Below are positions 38,547 through 46,821 of a stretch of DNA of 64,000 bases, in pieces. The stretch is from positions 186,001 to 250,000 of the forward strand of contig NZ_AUXS01000064.1 in the NCBI RefSeq assembly GCF_001625565.1, in the 5' to 3' direction. How positions within the stretch are numbered: the first letter of the stretch is position 1; each line of letters starts with the position of its first letter. The notes beneath the pieces are model-generated. The model was not told the origin of the DNA. It saw only the letters and a program-made list of their open reading frames with translations, and ran no database searches. The position numbers were made by a program, and so were the translations under genes. Origin of the DNA: Pseudoalteromonas luteoviolacea NCIMB 1944 (GTDB lineage: Bacteria; Pseudomonadota; Gammaproteobacteria; Enterobacterales; Alteromonadaceae).

Positions 38547-39560
38547 TCAAGCTAAATGCGCCTTTGCAATATCAATAAAACTGTCAATATCACTTTTCTC
38601 AATACCTGAATGGGTCACTAACCGCATTCCCTGATAACCTGGCGTCATATTTATTCCCTTGTCATACATAGCTTTGGTAAATGCCTGTATATCAACGCTG
38701 TTATCAACATTCAAAAACACCAAGTTGGTTTGAACTTCGTATGACGTGCTATCAAACCCTGGCAGCTCATTGACCCTGCCAGCCAAATAACGGGCATGCT
38801 CATGATCTTGCTCCAACCGTTCAACATTGTTTTTTAATGCGTATAAACCCGCTGCGGCGAGAATACCCGCTTGACGCATGCCGCCACCCAGCATTTTTCT
38901 AAGCCGCCTAGCCTTTTCGATGAATGCGCTGTTGCCCATTAGCAGCGAGCCAACAGGCGCTCCCAAACCTTTAGATAAACACACAGTCATTGAATCAAAG
39001 TGTTGACTGATCTCTTTGATATCAACACCCAAAGCAACGGCGGCATTGTACACGCGTGCCCCGTCTAAGTGATGCTGTAGTCCATACTTTTTAGTCAAAG
39101 AGCGAACTTCACTTAGGTACGATAAACTCAACACCTTACCGCCAATGGTGTTTTCCAAACTCAACAGTTTAGTTTTTGCAAAGTGAAAATCGTTTGGTTT
39201 AATCGCCGCAACAATCTTATCTAAACAGATTTCACCATTGGGTAGGTTTTCTAAAGGTTGAGGTTGCACAGAACCGAGAACAGCAGCTCCACCCGCTTCA
39301 TATTTATAATTATGTGCATCTTGGCCACAAATATACTCATCACCACGTTCACAATGTGCGAGAATTGCCAGTAAATTAGCCTGTGTACCTGAAGTTACGA
39401 ATAAAGAATCGTCAAAGCCATGTTTAACGGAGCTGTAGTGTTCAAGCTCATTTACGGTAGGGTCGTCACCGTATACGTCATCACCAACCATAGCATTGCT
39501 CATTAGCCGCCTCATATTTTTGCAAGGTTGTGTGACCGTATCCGAGCGAAAATCTATCAT
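38547..39560 (-). CDS. ltaE: Low-specificity L-threonine aldolase
   Basis: A 337-residue PLP enzyme splitting L-threonine and L-allo-threonine into glycine and acetaldehyde. The N-terminus (MIDFRSDTVTQP), His83 stacking on the cofactor, Asp166-x-x-Arg169 (HLDGARV) and the PLP lysine Lys197 (CLSKGLGAP) match the E. coli LtaE pattern. GAGGAA precedes the ATG. It is a single gene. Confidence 0.95.
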   Translation of the reverse strand: MIDFRSDTVTQPCKNMRRLMSNAMVGDDVYGDDPTVNELEHYSSVKHGFDDSLFVTSGTQANLLAILAHCERGDEYICGQDAHNYKYEAGGAAVLGSVQPQPLENLPNGEICLDKIVAAIKPNDFHFAKTKLLSLENTIGGKVLSLSYLSEVRSLTKKYGLQHHLDGARVYNAAVALGVDIKEISQHFDSMTVCLSKGLGAPVGSLLMGNSAFIEKARRLRKMLGGGMRQAGILAAAGLYALKNNVERLEQDHEHARYLAGRVNELPGFDSTSYEVQTNLVFLNVDNSVDIQAFTKAMYDKGINMTPGYQGMRLVTHSGIEKSDIDSFIDIAKAHLA

Positions 39561-39975
39561 GGGAGTTCCTCATTGCGATTGAATAAAAACATAATATGGA
39601 CAATGTCCCATGTTTTCAATTCTCTGGAAAATCACCTGCATACGAATTTAGCTTGTGCCTTTCGGGTATGAACAAACGCCAGCCTTTGGATTGCGTGGGC
39701 TGCGCAGCTTGCTGTAATTTTTCTTGCACTGGCTAACACAGCGGACCCAACTTACCATCAACTTTTGGTCATGCTTGCATTACGTAAGACGAACAAAATT
39801 GAGCTTTACGAGCAAGTATCATTAAAAAGAAATAAAGTCATCACCACGAAAAGTAGACACCACGAAAAGTAGACATATAACTATGTTGACAAGATACACA
39901 TTGCGCAAAGATTTAACTGCTTCCACATCCCCTCAAAAGGAAAGTATTTCAGCTTCTGAATGGTCCTATTAATTA
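39561..39975. other. Intergenic region with possible IS21-type end
   Basis: About 415 bases without a credible gene. The notable element is the 16-base tandem repeat at 39842-39873 (described separately). A 29-codon frame from 39884 has no ribosome binding site. Confidence 0.4.
39842..39875. repeat. 16-base tandem direct repeat, possible IS terminus
   Basis: CACCACGAAAAGTAGA occurs twice with no spacer, ending in CA. Read on the minus strand it begins TGTCTACTTTTCGTGG. Repeated terminal motifs with a TG...CA border are a feature of IS21-family ends, but no transposase lies nearby, so this could be a relic or unrelated. Confidence 0.4.
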
Positions 39976-42219
39976 TTAGCGAGACAGCTCTGGTGATAAG
40001 TATCTAGACAAGGCCCCCATTAGACTTTCCATCTGAATTGGCTTGGTGATGTAATCATTCATCCCCGCGTCAATGCAAGCCTCCCGATCTCCTTTCATGG
40101 CATTTGCCGTAAGTGCCAATATTGGAATATCTAAAAAAGCCTCTCCCGCTTCACCATTTCGGATCCGACGCGTTGCTTCGAACCCGTCCATAAACGGCAT
40201 CTGGCAATCCATCAAGACTAACTGGTAGTCATGCTCCTGCTCTCTTAGTTTTTCAATTGCTTCTTGACCGTGGCCCGCCAAATCAACAATCAAGCCGATG
40301 GAGTCTAGCATTTTTTTAGCTACGAGTTGATTAACCGGGTTATCTTCTACCAATAAAACCATTTGATGAGAAAAAGAGCGTTTAATAGACGAATCAATAT
40401 CTGTAGCAGTGCCTTGTCTCGAGTTCATGGATTCAAGTGTGCTCTCAAGTTCTTTTTGCGTAAATGGTTTGTTCACACGACTTGAAAACCCGAGCTTTTT
40501 AAAATACCCACTGCTGTGTGTATCACTGAGTAAAGTTAAAATAACCGCGGTAGTCCTAGAACTGACTTTCCACTTTTTCAACCAATTGTCGGTCTTTTTT
40601 CCCGCCACATAGCGGCTCAACAGGAGCAACTCAGTGTCTGCTCGTAGGCACGCTTGCGCGTCTTTGAAGTTGGTGGCAACAACCACCTCATGTGCAAATG
40701 AACAAAACATCTTTTTGAGTAATTCAGCTGAGGTTTCTGAGCTGTCAACAATCAACACAGACTGCAATCGAGCTTCGGGTTCTAGGTCTAACTTTTTAAC
40801 CGATTCAAGTAAGATCTCAAAGCTAAACACACTACCCACACCCATCTCGCTTTGCAGCGATGTATTTCCCCCCATTAGTTGACATAGGGTTTTTACAATT
40901 GCGAGGCCTAGACCCGTTCCGCCAAACCTTCTCGTGGTTGTAGAGTCAACTTGAGAAAATGACTGGAATAACTTTTCTTGTTTATCTAATTCAATACCGA
41001 TCCCAGTATCTTTGACATGCCCTATTAACCTTACTTTATCGTTGTGTAACTCTGTGACCAAAGTCACGGTTACATCTCCTTGGCTCGTAAATTTCAACGC
41101 GTTACCTACCAAGTTTCCTAAGACTTGTTTAAAACGAATAGGGTCCCCTTTTACCCAACGCGAAGTGACACCTACGGTATCAAGCACCAACTCTAGGCCC
41201 TTGCCGTGAGCTGCATGTGCATGCGTTTGCACAAGCGAAGCACTATGTTCAATGATATCAAACTCAACATGCTCAATTTCAAGTCGACCCGCTTCAATTT
41301 TAGAAAAATCCAGAATATCATTGATCACAACCATCAGGGCATCTGCGCTAGATTTTGCGGTCATTACATAATTGTGCTGTACCTCACTCAACCCTTCTTT
41401 TTCTACTAACTCCAACATGCCAATAACACCGTTCATGGGAGTGCGGATCTCATGGCTCATATTCGCCAAAAACTCAGATTTATGCCGCGATGCTTCTTCT
41501 GCCCGTTTCTTCGCAATAGCTAATTCATGGTTGGTGTTGAGCAGCGCTTGTTGGGCCCGCTTATTGGCAAAGTTATGCAACTCACCAACCATAATGGCAA
41601 AGCCGAAATTAAACACTAACTGGGCGATCATGATGGTGATAAAAAACAGCTGAATATAGATACTCGTATCTGTCAATATGCTGGTTGAACCATCACTAAT
41701 TGGAGCACTTATCCGAAATATGCCAGCCGTGTTTAAACATCCAAGCCCCAGAACAACGAGCGCACCCGAGACTTCAAATCTATTACGACGATGTTCAACT
41801 AAAATAGCGACTATCCAAATTGAGGTACATAAAATTGTCAAAACAGACAGCTTTAATCGCCAAGCGTATGAGTCATGCCAATACGTAAAAGTACCTAAAC
41901 ATATTAGAAAGACGCCCAAGTAAACCACAAATATTCGCCACGGCGGGCGCCTCTGAACCGCATAATACAAGCCAACCAGCATCATGATTAAAGACAGCTG
42001 ACCACAAAAGTTAGAAACAATGTGTTTAAAAAAATAAGGTAACGAATTTTGAGCCGCAAAAAGGCAAAAGTTGGTAACCAGTAACCACGGACCGACAGCC
42101 CAAAACGCAGTTGCTTTAATGTCTCTATTAGCCATCCATAAAAAAGTAAGGGCAGTTGCTGACGCAACAATACCAACTGCACACATTAGCAATATTGTTT
42201 GCGTTGACAATGTCAGCAT
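39976..42219 (-). CDS. Membrane hybrid histidine kinase with two receivers, first degenerate
   Basis: A 747-residue hybrid kinase. The N-terminus has about seven transmembrane segments (to about residue 220), resembling a MASE-type sensor. HisKA follows with His256 ([12 protein letters not shown]), then HATPase (KDTGIGI, GGTGLGL). A first receiver (about 500-610) has [10 protein letters not shown] where the phosphoacceptor Asp should be, so it is degenerate. The second receiver carries Asp671 ([12 protein letters not shown]). The ATG at 42219 with AGGAG upstream is preferred to an ATG at 42375, which adds 52 residues with no membrane logic. Confidence 0.9.
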   Translation of the reverse strand: MLTLSTQTILLMCAVGIVASATALTFLWMANRDIKATAFWAVGPWLLVTNFCLFAAQNSLPYFFKHIVSNFCGQLSLIMMLVGLYYAVQRRPPWRIFVVYLGVFLICLGTFTYWHDSYAWRLKLSVLTILCTSIWIVAILVEHRRNRFEVSGALVVLGLGCLNTAGIFRISAPISDGSTSILTDTSIYIQLFFITIMIAQLVFNFGFAIMVGELHNFANKRAQQALLNTNHELAIAKKRAEEASRHKSEFLANMSHEIRTPMNGVIGMLELVEKEGLSEVQHNYVMTAKSSADALMVVINDILDFSKIEAGRLEIEHVEFDIIEHSASLVQTHAHAAHGKGLELVLDTVGVTSRWVKGDPIRFKQVLGNLVGNALKFTSQGDVTVTLVTELHNDKVRLIGHVKDTGIGIELDKQEKLFQSFSQVDSTTTRRFGGTGLGLAIVKTLCQLMGGNTSLQSEMGVGSVFSFEILLESVKKLDLEPEARLQSVLIVDSSETSAELLKKMFCSFAHEVVVATNFKDAQACLRADTELLLLSRYVAGKKTDNWLKKWKVSSRTTAVILTLLSDTHSSGYFKKLGFSSRVNKPFTQKELESTLESMNSRQGTATDIDSSIKRSFSHQMVLLVEDNPVNQLVAKKMLDSIGLIVDLAGHGQEAIEKLREQEHDYQLVLMDCQMPFMDGFEATRRIRNGEAGEAFLDIPILALTANAMKGDREACIDAGMNDYITKPIQMESLMGALSRYLSPELSR

Positions 42220-42552
42220 TAAAACTGCTCTCCTATTCTTTGCACAAAAAAGCCTTTTGGTTTCCACTACTAAAAAAGTAGGAGAGGGATTCTTTAAAGT
42301 AAAGTACCCAAGCAAGATGCTTCGACAAAACTCGCCTCTTCCGGTACTGGAAACACACAAGGCGATAAACAACACACATAAAAAGAAAACACCAAGTTAT
42401 CCAGAATAATTAAATGTTACAATTGAGAATTTTAATTGTAATCTTAGCGTGTTAAATTGAATTCGTTTTCAAATAAACCTCAGAAATACAGTTTATAAAT
42501 TAGAGGTTGACTGGAAATATAAAAATGAAAAGTATAAAAAAGGAAATTTAAA

Positions 42553-42990
42553 ATGAAGTATATAAAATTGGCCATCGTAGCCGCTGCAATGTCTGTTGGT
42601 GCTTCTGCTTATGCAGACTCTAGTTTAGGTGTTAATATTACTGAGCAGCCACGTCCTGGTGTACCACAAGCCAGATGGACATATGTCAACATCACTGACA
42701 GCTATGGTCAAAATCAAAATGCTAAATTTAATTATAGTATTTCTAACTACACAATTAACTTTAATTGGACGACCAATGAAGGCGCCACAGGCGGTTGTTC
42801 GATCTATTATGATGTAAATAAGGATAGTTCAAGTGCTTGGGATGATCAGGTTGCTAAGCGTCGCTATGACACAACTAAGTTAATCCTATCTAACTTAAAA
42901 CCTGGCGATCAGCTGTTCGTGCAATCAGCATTTGGTAAAAACTCTTCGCCATGCGAAGTGACTGTTAAACATAGCATTGGCTTAAAATAA
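42553..42990 (+). CDS. Small secreted protein, unknown
   Basis: A 145-residue protein with a clear signal peptide (MKYIKLAIVAAAMSVGASAYA) and AAGGAA before the ATG. The mature part is rich in Asn, Ser and Tyr and looks beta-stranded, with two cysteines that may form a disulfide (GGCSIYYD and SSPCEVTV). I do not recognise it. An inverted repeat follows the stop. Confidence 0.65.
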   Translation: MKYIKLAIVAAAMSVGASAYADSSLGVNITEQPRPGVPQARWTYVNITDSYGQNQNAKFNYSISNYTINFNWTTNEGATGGCSIYYDVNKDSSSAWDDQVAKRRYDTTKLILSNLKPGDQLFVQSAFGKNSSPCEVTVKHSIGLK

Positions 42991-43000
42991 CAGGACTTTT

Positions 43001-43021
43001 TTGAGGGGACTTTCCCCTCAA
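43001..43021 (+). terminator. Hairpin after small secreted protein gene
   Basis: TTGAGGGGA pairs perfectly with TCCCCTCAA around a CTT loop, 11 bases after the stop. The strong GC stem favours a terminator although the T tract is missing. Confidence 0.5.
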
Positions 43022-43115
43022 TTAAACTCGTCACAACCACCTGCCCACTTTTTAAAGTGCAAAACTCTACATTGCTGTCTATCTTTGTTTATATTGCAAC
43101 AAATATAGTAATACC

Positions 43116-43547
43116 ATGGAATTGATTGAGCTTATTTATATAAGTACGGTGACTAACCCACTGTGTGATGAAGAGTTAGAATCCCTGCGCAGACAGTGCG
43201 CCGCAGCCAATCAACTTCGAGGCATATCGGGTATGCTACTTTACGACGGCCACCATTTTATGCAAGTTATTGAAGGAGAAAAGCCTAAAGTAGAGCAGCT
43301 GTTCGAGCATATCAAACAAGATAAAAGGCATAATAATGTCGAAGCACTGATTTGTAACCCAATTAAAAAGCGCAATTTTCGCAAATGGGCTATGGGCCTA
43401 ATCGATCTTGATAAAAGCCCTTCATATAGAAAAGTCAAAAAGTCCAGGCCCCACAGACGCCTTCCCTTGAGCTATAAGCTACTCAAATCTTTTCGCAACC
43501 ACGAGTTTGAAATTGACGAACATATTGAACGCTCGTTTGGCAATTAG
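43116..43547 (+). CDS. BLUF-domain blue-light sensor protein
   Basis: A 143-residue stand-alone BLUF photoreceptor binding FAD. The key residues are present at their usual spacing: Tyr8 (ELIYIS), Asn32 and Gln50 (FMQVIEG), with Trp91 and Met93 in the variable strand (RKWAM). Light shifts the hydrogen bonds around flavin and changes partner binding. The C-terminal 45 residues are basic and may form the contact surface. It has no fused output domain. The next gene on the same strand is an EAL protein, a natural candidate partner. Confidence 0.92.
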   Translation: MELIELIYISTVTNPLCDEELESLRRQCAAANQLRGISGMLLYDGHHFMQVIEGEKPKVEQLFEHIKQDKRHNNVEALICNPIKKRNFRKWAMGLIDLDKSPSYRKVKKSRPHRRLPLSYKLLKSFRNHEFEIDEHIERSFGN

Positions 43548-43708
43548 CATATCTAAAATTGCATTTTATTCATGAATTTTATTCAGTCAGAAAACGGTTC
43601 TGTAATTGACTGTAATGTAATTAACCCCTTAATGAACAAAAAACACATATTTCGTCCACTTTTCTGTATTTAAATTCAGAACGTACTTTTCTCAACTATT
43701 TTTCTTTT

Positions 43709-45130
43709 ATGAACAATATTTATTTAAGCATAGCAATTATAATTGCCGCAATGAGCATCATTGCACTCGTAAGGACAAACCAACTCCATAAAAAGGATTT
43801 AAAAGTCTTAAATGAACTAAAAAAAGCAAAAGATGCGCTAAGTAAGTCGGTGCTTTATCACGGCACTAGCGATATCCCGAACTACTTGTTCTTTATGCAA
43901 AAGTTAATGAAAGTGGATAGAAAGTTTTCTAAATTTCATGTCTCTTTAATTAAGCTCGGAAGAACACCGGTTTTTGACTCTATAGAAAACAATCAAGATA
44001 CGCTTTCTCAGTTGTTCAAGGAGATAGGTAAATCTTGCCAACCTTTTGCCTTGGCACTACATGATTCCGATTATCTAGTCATGGCGTTTGTCACCCATGA
44101 TACAGGGTCAAACCAAAAAGAAGCTGAAGCAAAACAAAAAGAAATTTTAGAAAAGTTACCCAAACAAGTTTGGGTGAACAATACGCAAGTTCCAATAGAC
44201 TACGCAATTTCTTCTATGAGTTTGACGGGTCAATCTTCCTTGTATGGTATAGACAAAGTACAGCGCAGACTGACGTTTTCAATGAAATACGCATTGGAGT
44301 CACCATCAGGTACGTTTTTTCACAATGAAAAAATATATCAAGCGGAGATGTATAGAAAACATGTGCTACTCAAGTTGATGAATAGTATTTCATTTAACCA
44401 AGATGATTTTTACCTCGTTTTTCAACCAATTTTTAAAACATCTAATATAGATAGACCACGGCGCTACGAGGCACTTATTCGATGGCGGAATACCAAAAAC
44501 CTAGGCCCAAAAGCCTTTATGCCTATGATAGAGGATAAACCTGAGCTGCACAGTGAATTGACAAAAATTGTCATCAACCAGATTTACTCTATGTTAAAAA
44601 TAAAGCTTGAAGCGCGCGAAAAATTAAAGCCTATTCATATGAACATTTCGGCACAGTTATTAGAGGATGAAAGCCTATTAAACTATCTCAAAAAGGTTAT
44701 TCGAGATACGCCGTCAATTGCAGCATTTATCACATTTGAAATAGTTGAAGGGAACGATTTAAAACTCAGTGATAATACGATAAACACGTTGAGAAAAATG
44801 TCTAATCTTGGGTTTAGTTTTGCGATAGATGATTTTGGCAAAGGTAAAGGAAACAATGAGTTATTAAACAGCCGTTACTTCAACTCAGTAAAAGTTGACA
44901 AAACATTTATTACGCATATTCAGGACAAAGAAACACAAGCTCCGCGACTAGATGCTATTATAAAATCAGCACAAAACAGTAACAAAACGATTATTGTTGA
45001 AGGGGTTGAAAATAGATTTCAATACCAATATATGACGAGGTTTGCGAATGTATACATTCAAGGCTATTTTGCATCTGTACCACTGACAATGAATGAATTC
45101 TTATCCCAAGAACAAGAAGAGGCCGCTTAA
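43709..45130 (+). CDS. EAL-domain protein (c-di-GMP phosphodiesterase)
   Basis: A 473-residue protein with an N-terminal transmembrane helix (residues 4-22), a short coiled coil, a degenerate GGDEF-like region (about 60-200, no GGDEF motif) and a C-terminal EAL domain (about 225-465). The metal and catalytic residues look complete: Glu254 of YEALIRW, Asn in NISAQLL, Glu in TFEIVEG, Asp374-Asp375 in AIDDFGKGKG, Lys in VKVDKTF, Glu in VEGVEN and Gln in QGYF. It should hydrolyse c-di-GMP at the membrane. The start has no clear ribosome binding site. A terminator follows. Confidence 0.88.
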   Translation: MNNIYLSIAIIIAAMSIIALVRTNQLHKKDLKVLNELKKAKDALSKSVLYHGTSDIPNYLFFMQKLMKVDRKFSKFHVSLIKLGRTPVFDSIENNQDTLSQLFKEIGKSCQPFALALHDSDYLVMAFVTHDTGSNQKEAEAKQKEILEKLPKQVWVNNTQVPIDYAISSMSLTGQSSLYGIDKVQRRLTFSMKYALESPSGTFFHNEKIYQAEMYRKHVLLKLMNSISFNQDDFYLVFQPIFKTSNIDRPRRYEALIRWRNTKNLGPKAFMPMIEDKPELHSELTKIVINQIYSMLKIKLEAREKLKPIHMNISAQLLEDESLLNYLKKVIRDTPSIAAFITFEIVEGNDLKLSDNTINTLRKMSNLGFSFAIDDFGKGKGNNELLNSRYFNSVKVDKTFITHIQDKETQAPRLDAIIKSAQNSNKTIIVEGVENRFQYQYMTRFANVYIQGYFASVPLTMNEFLSQEQEEAA

Positions 45131-45156
45131 CTAGCAATGTAACCTTCTGGCGGTTT

Positions 45157-45196
45157 GTCGGTTTCTTAATCTTGCAAAGAAACCGACTGCTTTTTC
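45157..45196 (+). terminator. Terminator after the EAL gene
   Basis: GTCGGTTTCTT pairs perfectly with AAGAAACCGAC around a nine-base loop, followed by TGCTTTTTCG. Confidence 0.88.
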
Positions 45197-45197
45197 G

Positions 45198-46433
45198 TCA
45201 GGCCTTGAGCCAAAACAAACTCCCCTCTACCGAGCGCCAGGCTTTCAACCCTCCCTTGCCTATGTACTCAGTCATCGCATCAGATATTTGGTTATTTCCT
45301 CTTTGAGAGTCAGCTCCAGCTAAAGCAACAAATTCCGGAAACCTCTGTTTTATGTGGCTTTTTAAATCTTGAGCTCTTTGACTGTTACCATTTTGAGCAT
45401 ATTCACATAGCAGTTGGGTTGCACTATCGGGAAGACTACAAGAATCGAACTTATCAACAAGCACGCTCACACTTGACCATTTTTGTTGTTTAATATAGCA
45501 GTTGTAAAGCTGATATCGATTTTTATAGTAGTCGTTTGGTGCAAGCTCAATTAACTCTTCTAAAACACGCTGAGCGACATCAAATTCATCTAAATTAAAA
45601 TGAATCTGCGCTTTTCTTGTTTTCAATATAAAATAAGGCTGCGCTTCATGGAGGTTTTCAATCTCCTCCCTGAACTGCTCTATAAAATTTACAGTTATTA
45701 GCTCTCGCTCAATGACAGTGATAAGTTCATTAATTAATTTAAGCGTGGCTTGACTGTCTTTATTCAGAATATCATTTAGGTGACTTTCTATTTGGTCGCG
45801 GTTAAACCCAGGCAGCGCACTCGTCTCTTCTGCTTCCTGAATACACTGATCTGAGAATCGCATTTCATAGGCTGTTTCTCTTATACATTGACCTAATTCA
45901 TTGTGAGCCGATAGTGCTTGATCACGAAAGTCGCGGCTTTCTCCGAAAGTGTTTTGAGCATTTAAATAACTTTTCAAGCCACTCAATACGCGCCTTAACT
46001 TTTTAAGTTGAAAACTTTGAACAGGGCTAAGGCTGTTTTGCTCAATAAAAGATAAGGAAAGTAGCATGCCCATGCAGTAGTTCGGTAGCGGCATGTCGTT
46101 TCGAAGTGCTGTTTGTAGGTCCAATTTCGACAATGAGCACTCAATGGGGAGTGTTAAATTACCTTCCATCACACTATCCATGCAGACATGATAAAAGTCC
46201 ATTAACGACCTTAAATGCATTTCATCATCAGGAGTATCGTCACCAAACAGTTTAGGGATCCAAACACTTGGTAAAACTGTTTGTGGCGTTAATCCTAACC
46301 CAACTATGTACCCTTCTATAAAAAATGGGTCAGGCTGTTTTTCAGATAAAAAAGACAGCTCGTCTTTAATTTTATTAATGCTTTGCAATCCTTCAAGCCA
46401 CTTAACCTTTATGTTTATATTAATATGATACAT
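45198..46433 (-). CDS. UPF0149/TPR-like protein (copy 1)
   Basis: A 411-residue protein of unknown function. The first 150 residues resemble the YecA/UPF0149 helical fold (FIEGYIVGLGLTP, PLPNYCMGMLLSLSF); the C-terminal half contains TPR-like helices (FNLDEFDVAQRVLEELIELAPNDYY). The end, KAWRSVEGSLFWLKA, is nearly identical to the end of the gene at 60733, showing a paralogous pair. The ATG at 46433 is used; a TTG at 46442 is possible. Confidence 0.7.
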   Translation of the reverse strand: MYHININIKVKWLEGLQSINKIKDELSFLSEKQPDPFFIEGYIVGLGLTPQTVLPSVWIPKLFGDDTPDDEMHLRSLMDFYHVCMDSVMEGNLTLPIECSLSKLDLQTALRNDMPLPNYCMGMLLSLSFIEQNSLSPVQSFQLKKLRRVLSGLKSYLNAQNTFGESRDFRDQALSAHNELGQCIRETAYEMRFSDQCIQEAEETSALPGFNRDQIESHLNDILNKDSQATLKLINELITVIERELITVNFIEQFREEIENLHEAQPYFILKTRKAQIHFNLDEFDVAQRVLEELIELAPNDYYKNRYQLYNCYIKQQKWSSVSVLVDKFDSCSLPDSATQLLCEYAQNGNSQRAQDLKSHIKQRFPEFVALAGADSQRGNNQISDAMTEYIGKGGLKAWRSVEGSLFWLKA

Positions 46434-46821
46434 GACTGCCAAAGCTATTTATACATAAAAATAACGTACAGTTTCCATTTTAGCTAAATCAAAAAATATA
46501 AACCCATAAAAAAGTGCAATAAAAATCAGGAAAAATGAGTCCTATGGATTTAAAAATCAAATCCTCCTTCTCCACCTAACGGAACAAGATGTAACAGCGT
46601 CAAGTAGCTATTGAGTAACATCGAACTACGTATTTTTTCAACGGCAACTATCGAATACTAATGTAAAATTTAGTTTTAATTAAACTCTATTTTTATGTGC
46701 ACACCAAGTATAAACGATGAGAAAATCAAAAAATAACACTTATTTAGATTAAAATATATTTAAAAGCACTTTACATAAATATTTACTTTTTCATTGACAA
46801 TAGCCAAACAAACAGCCCTGT
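46434..46821. other. Intergenic region
   Basis: About 390 AT-rich bases between two minus-strand genes. I see no gene, operator or terminator in it; the promoter of the UPF0149-like gene should lie in its left part. Confidence 0.4.

Noticed and set aside
39884-39973. 29-codon frame after the 16-base tandem repeat
   Set aside because: No ribosome binding site, leader-like pattern or terminator.
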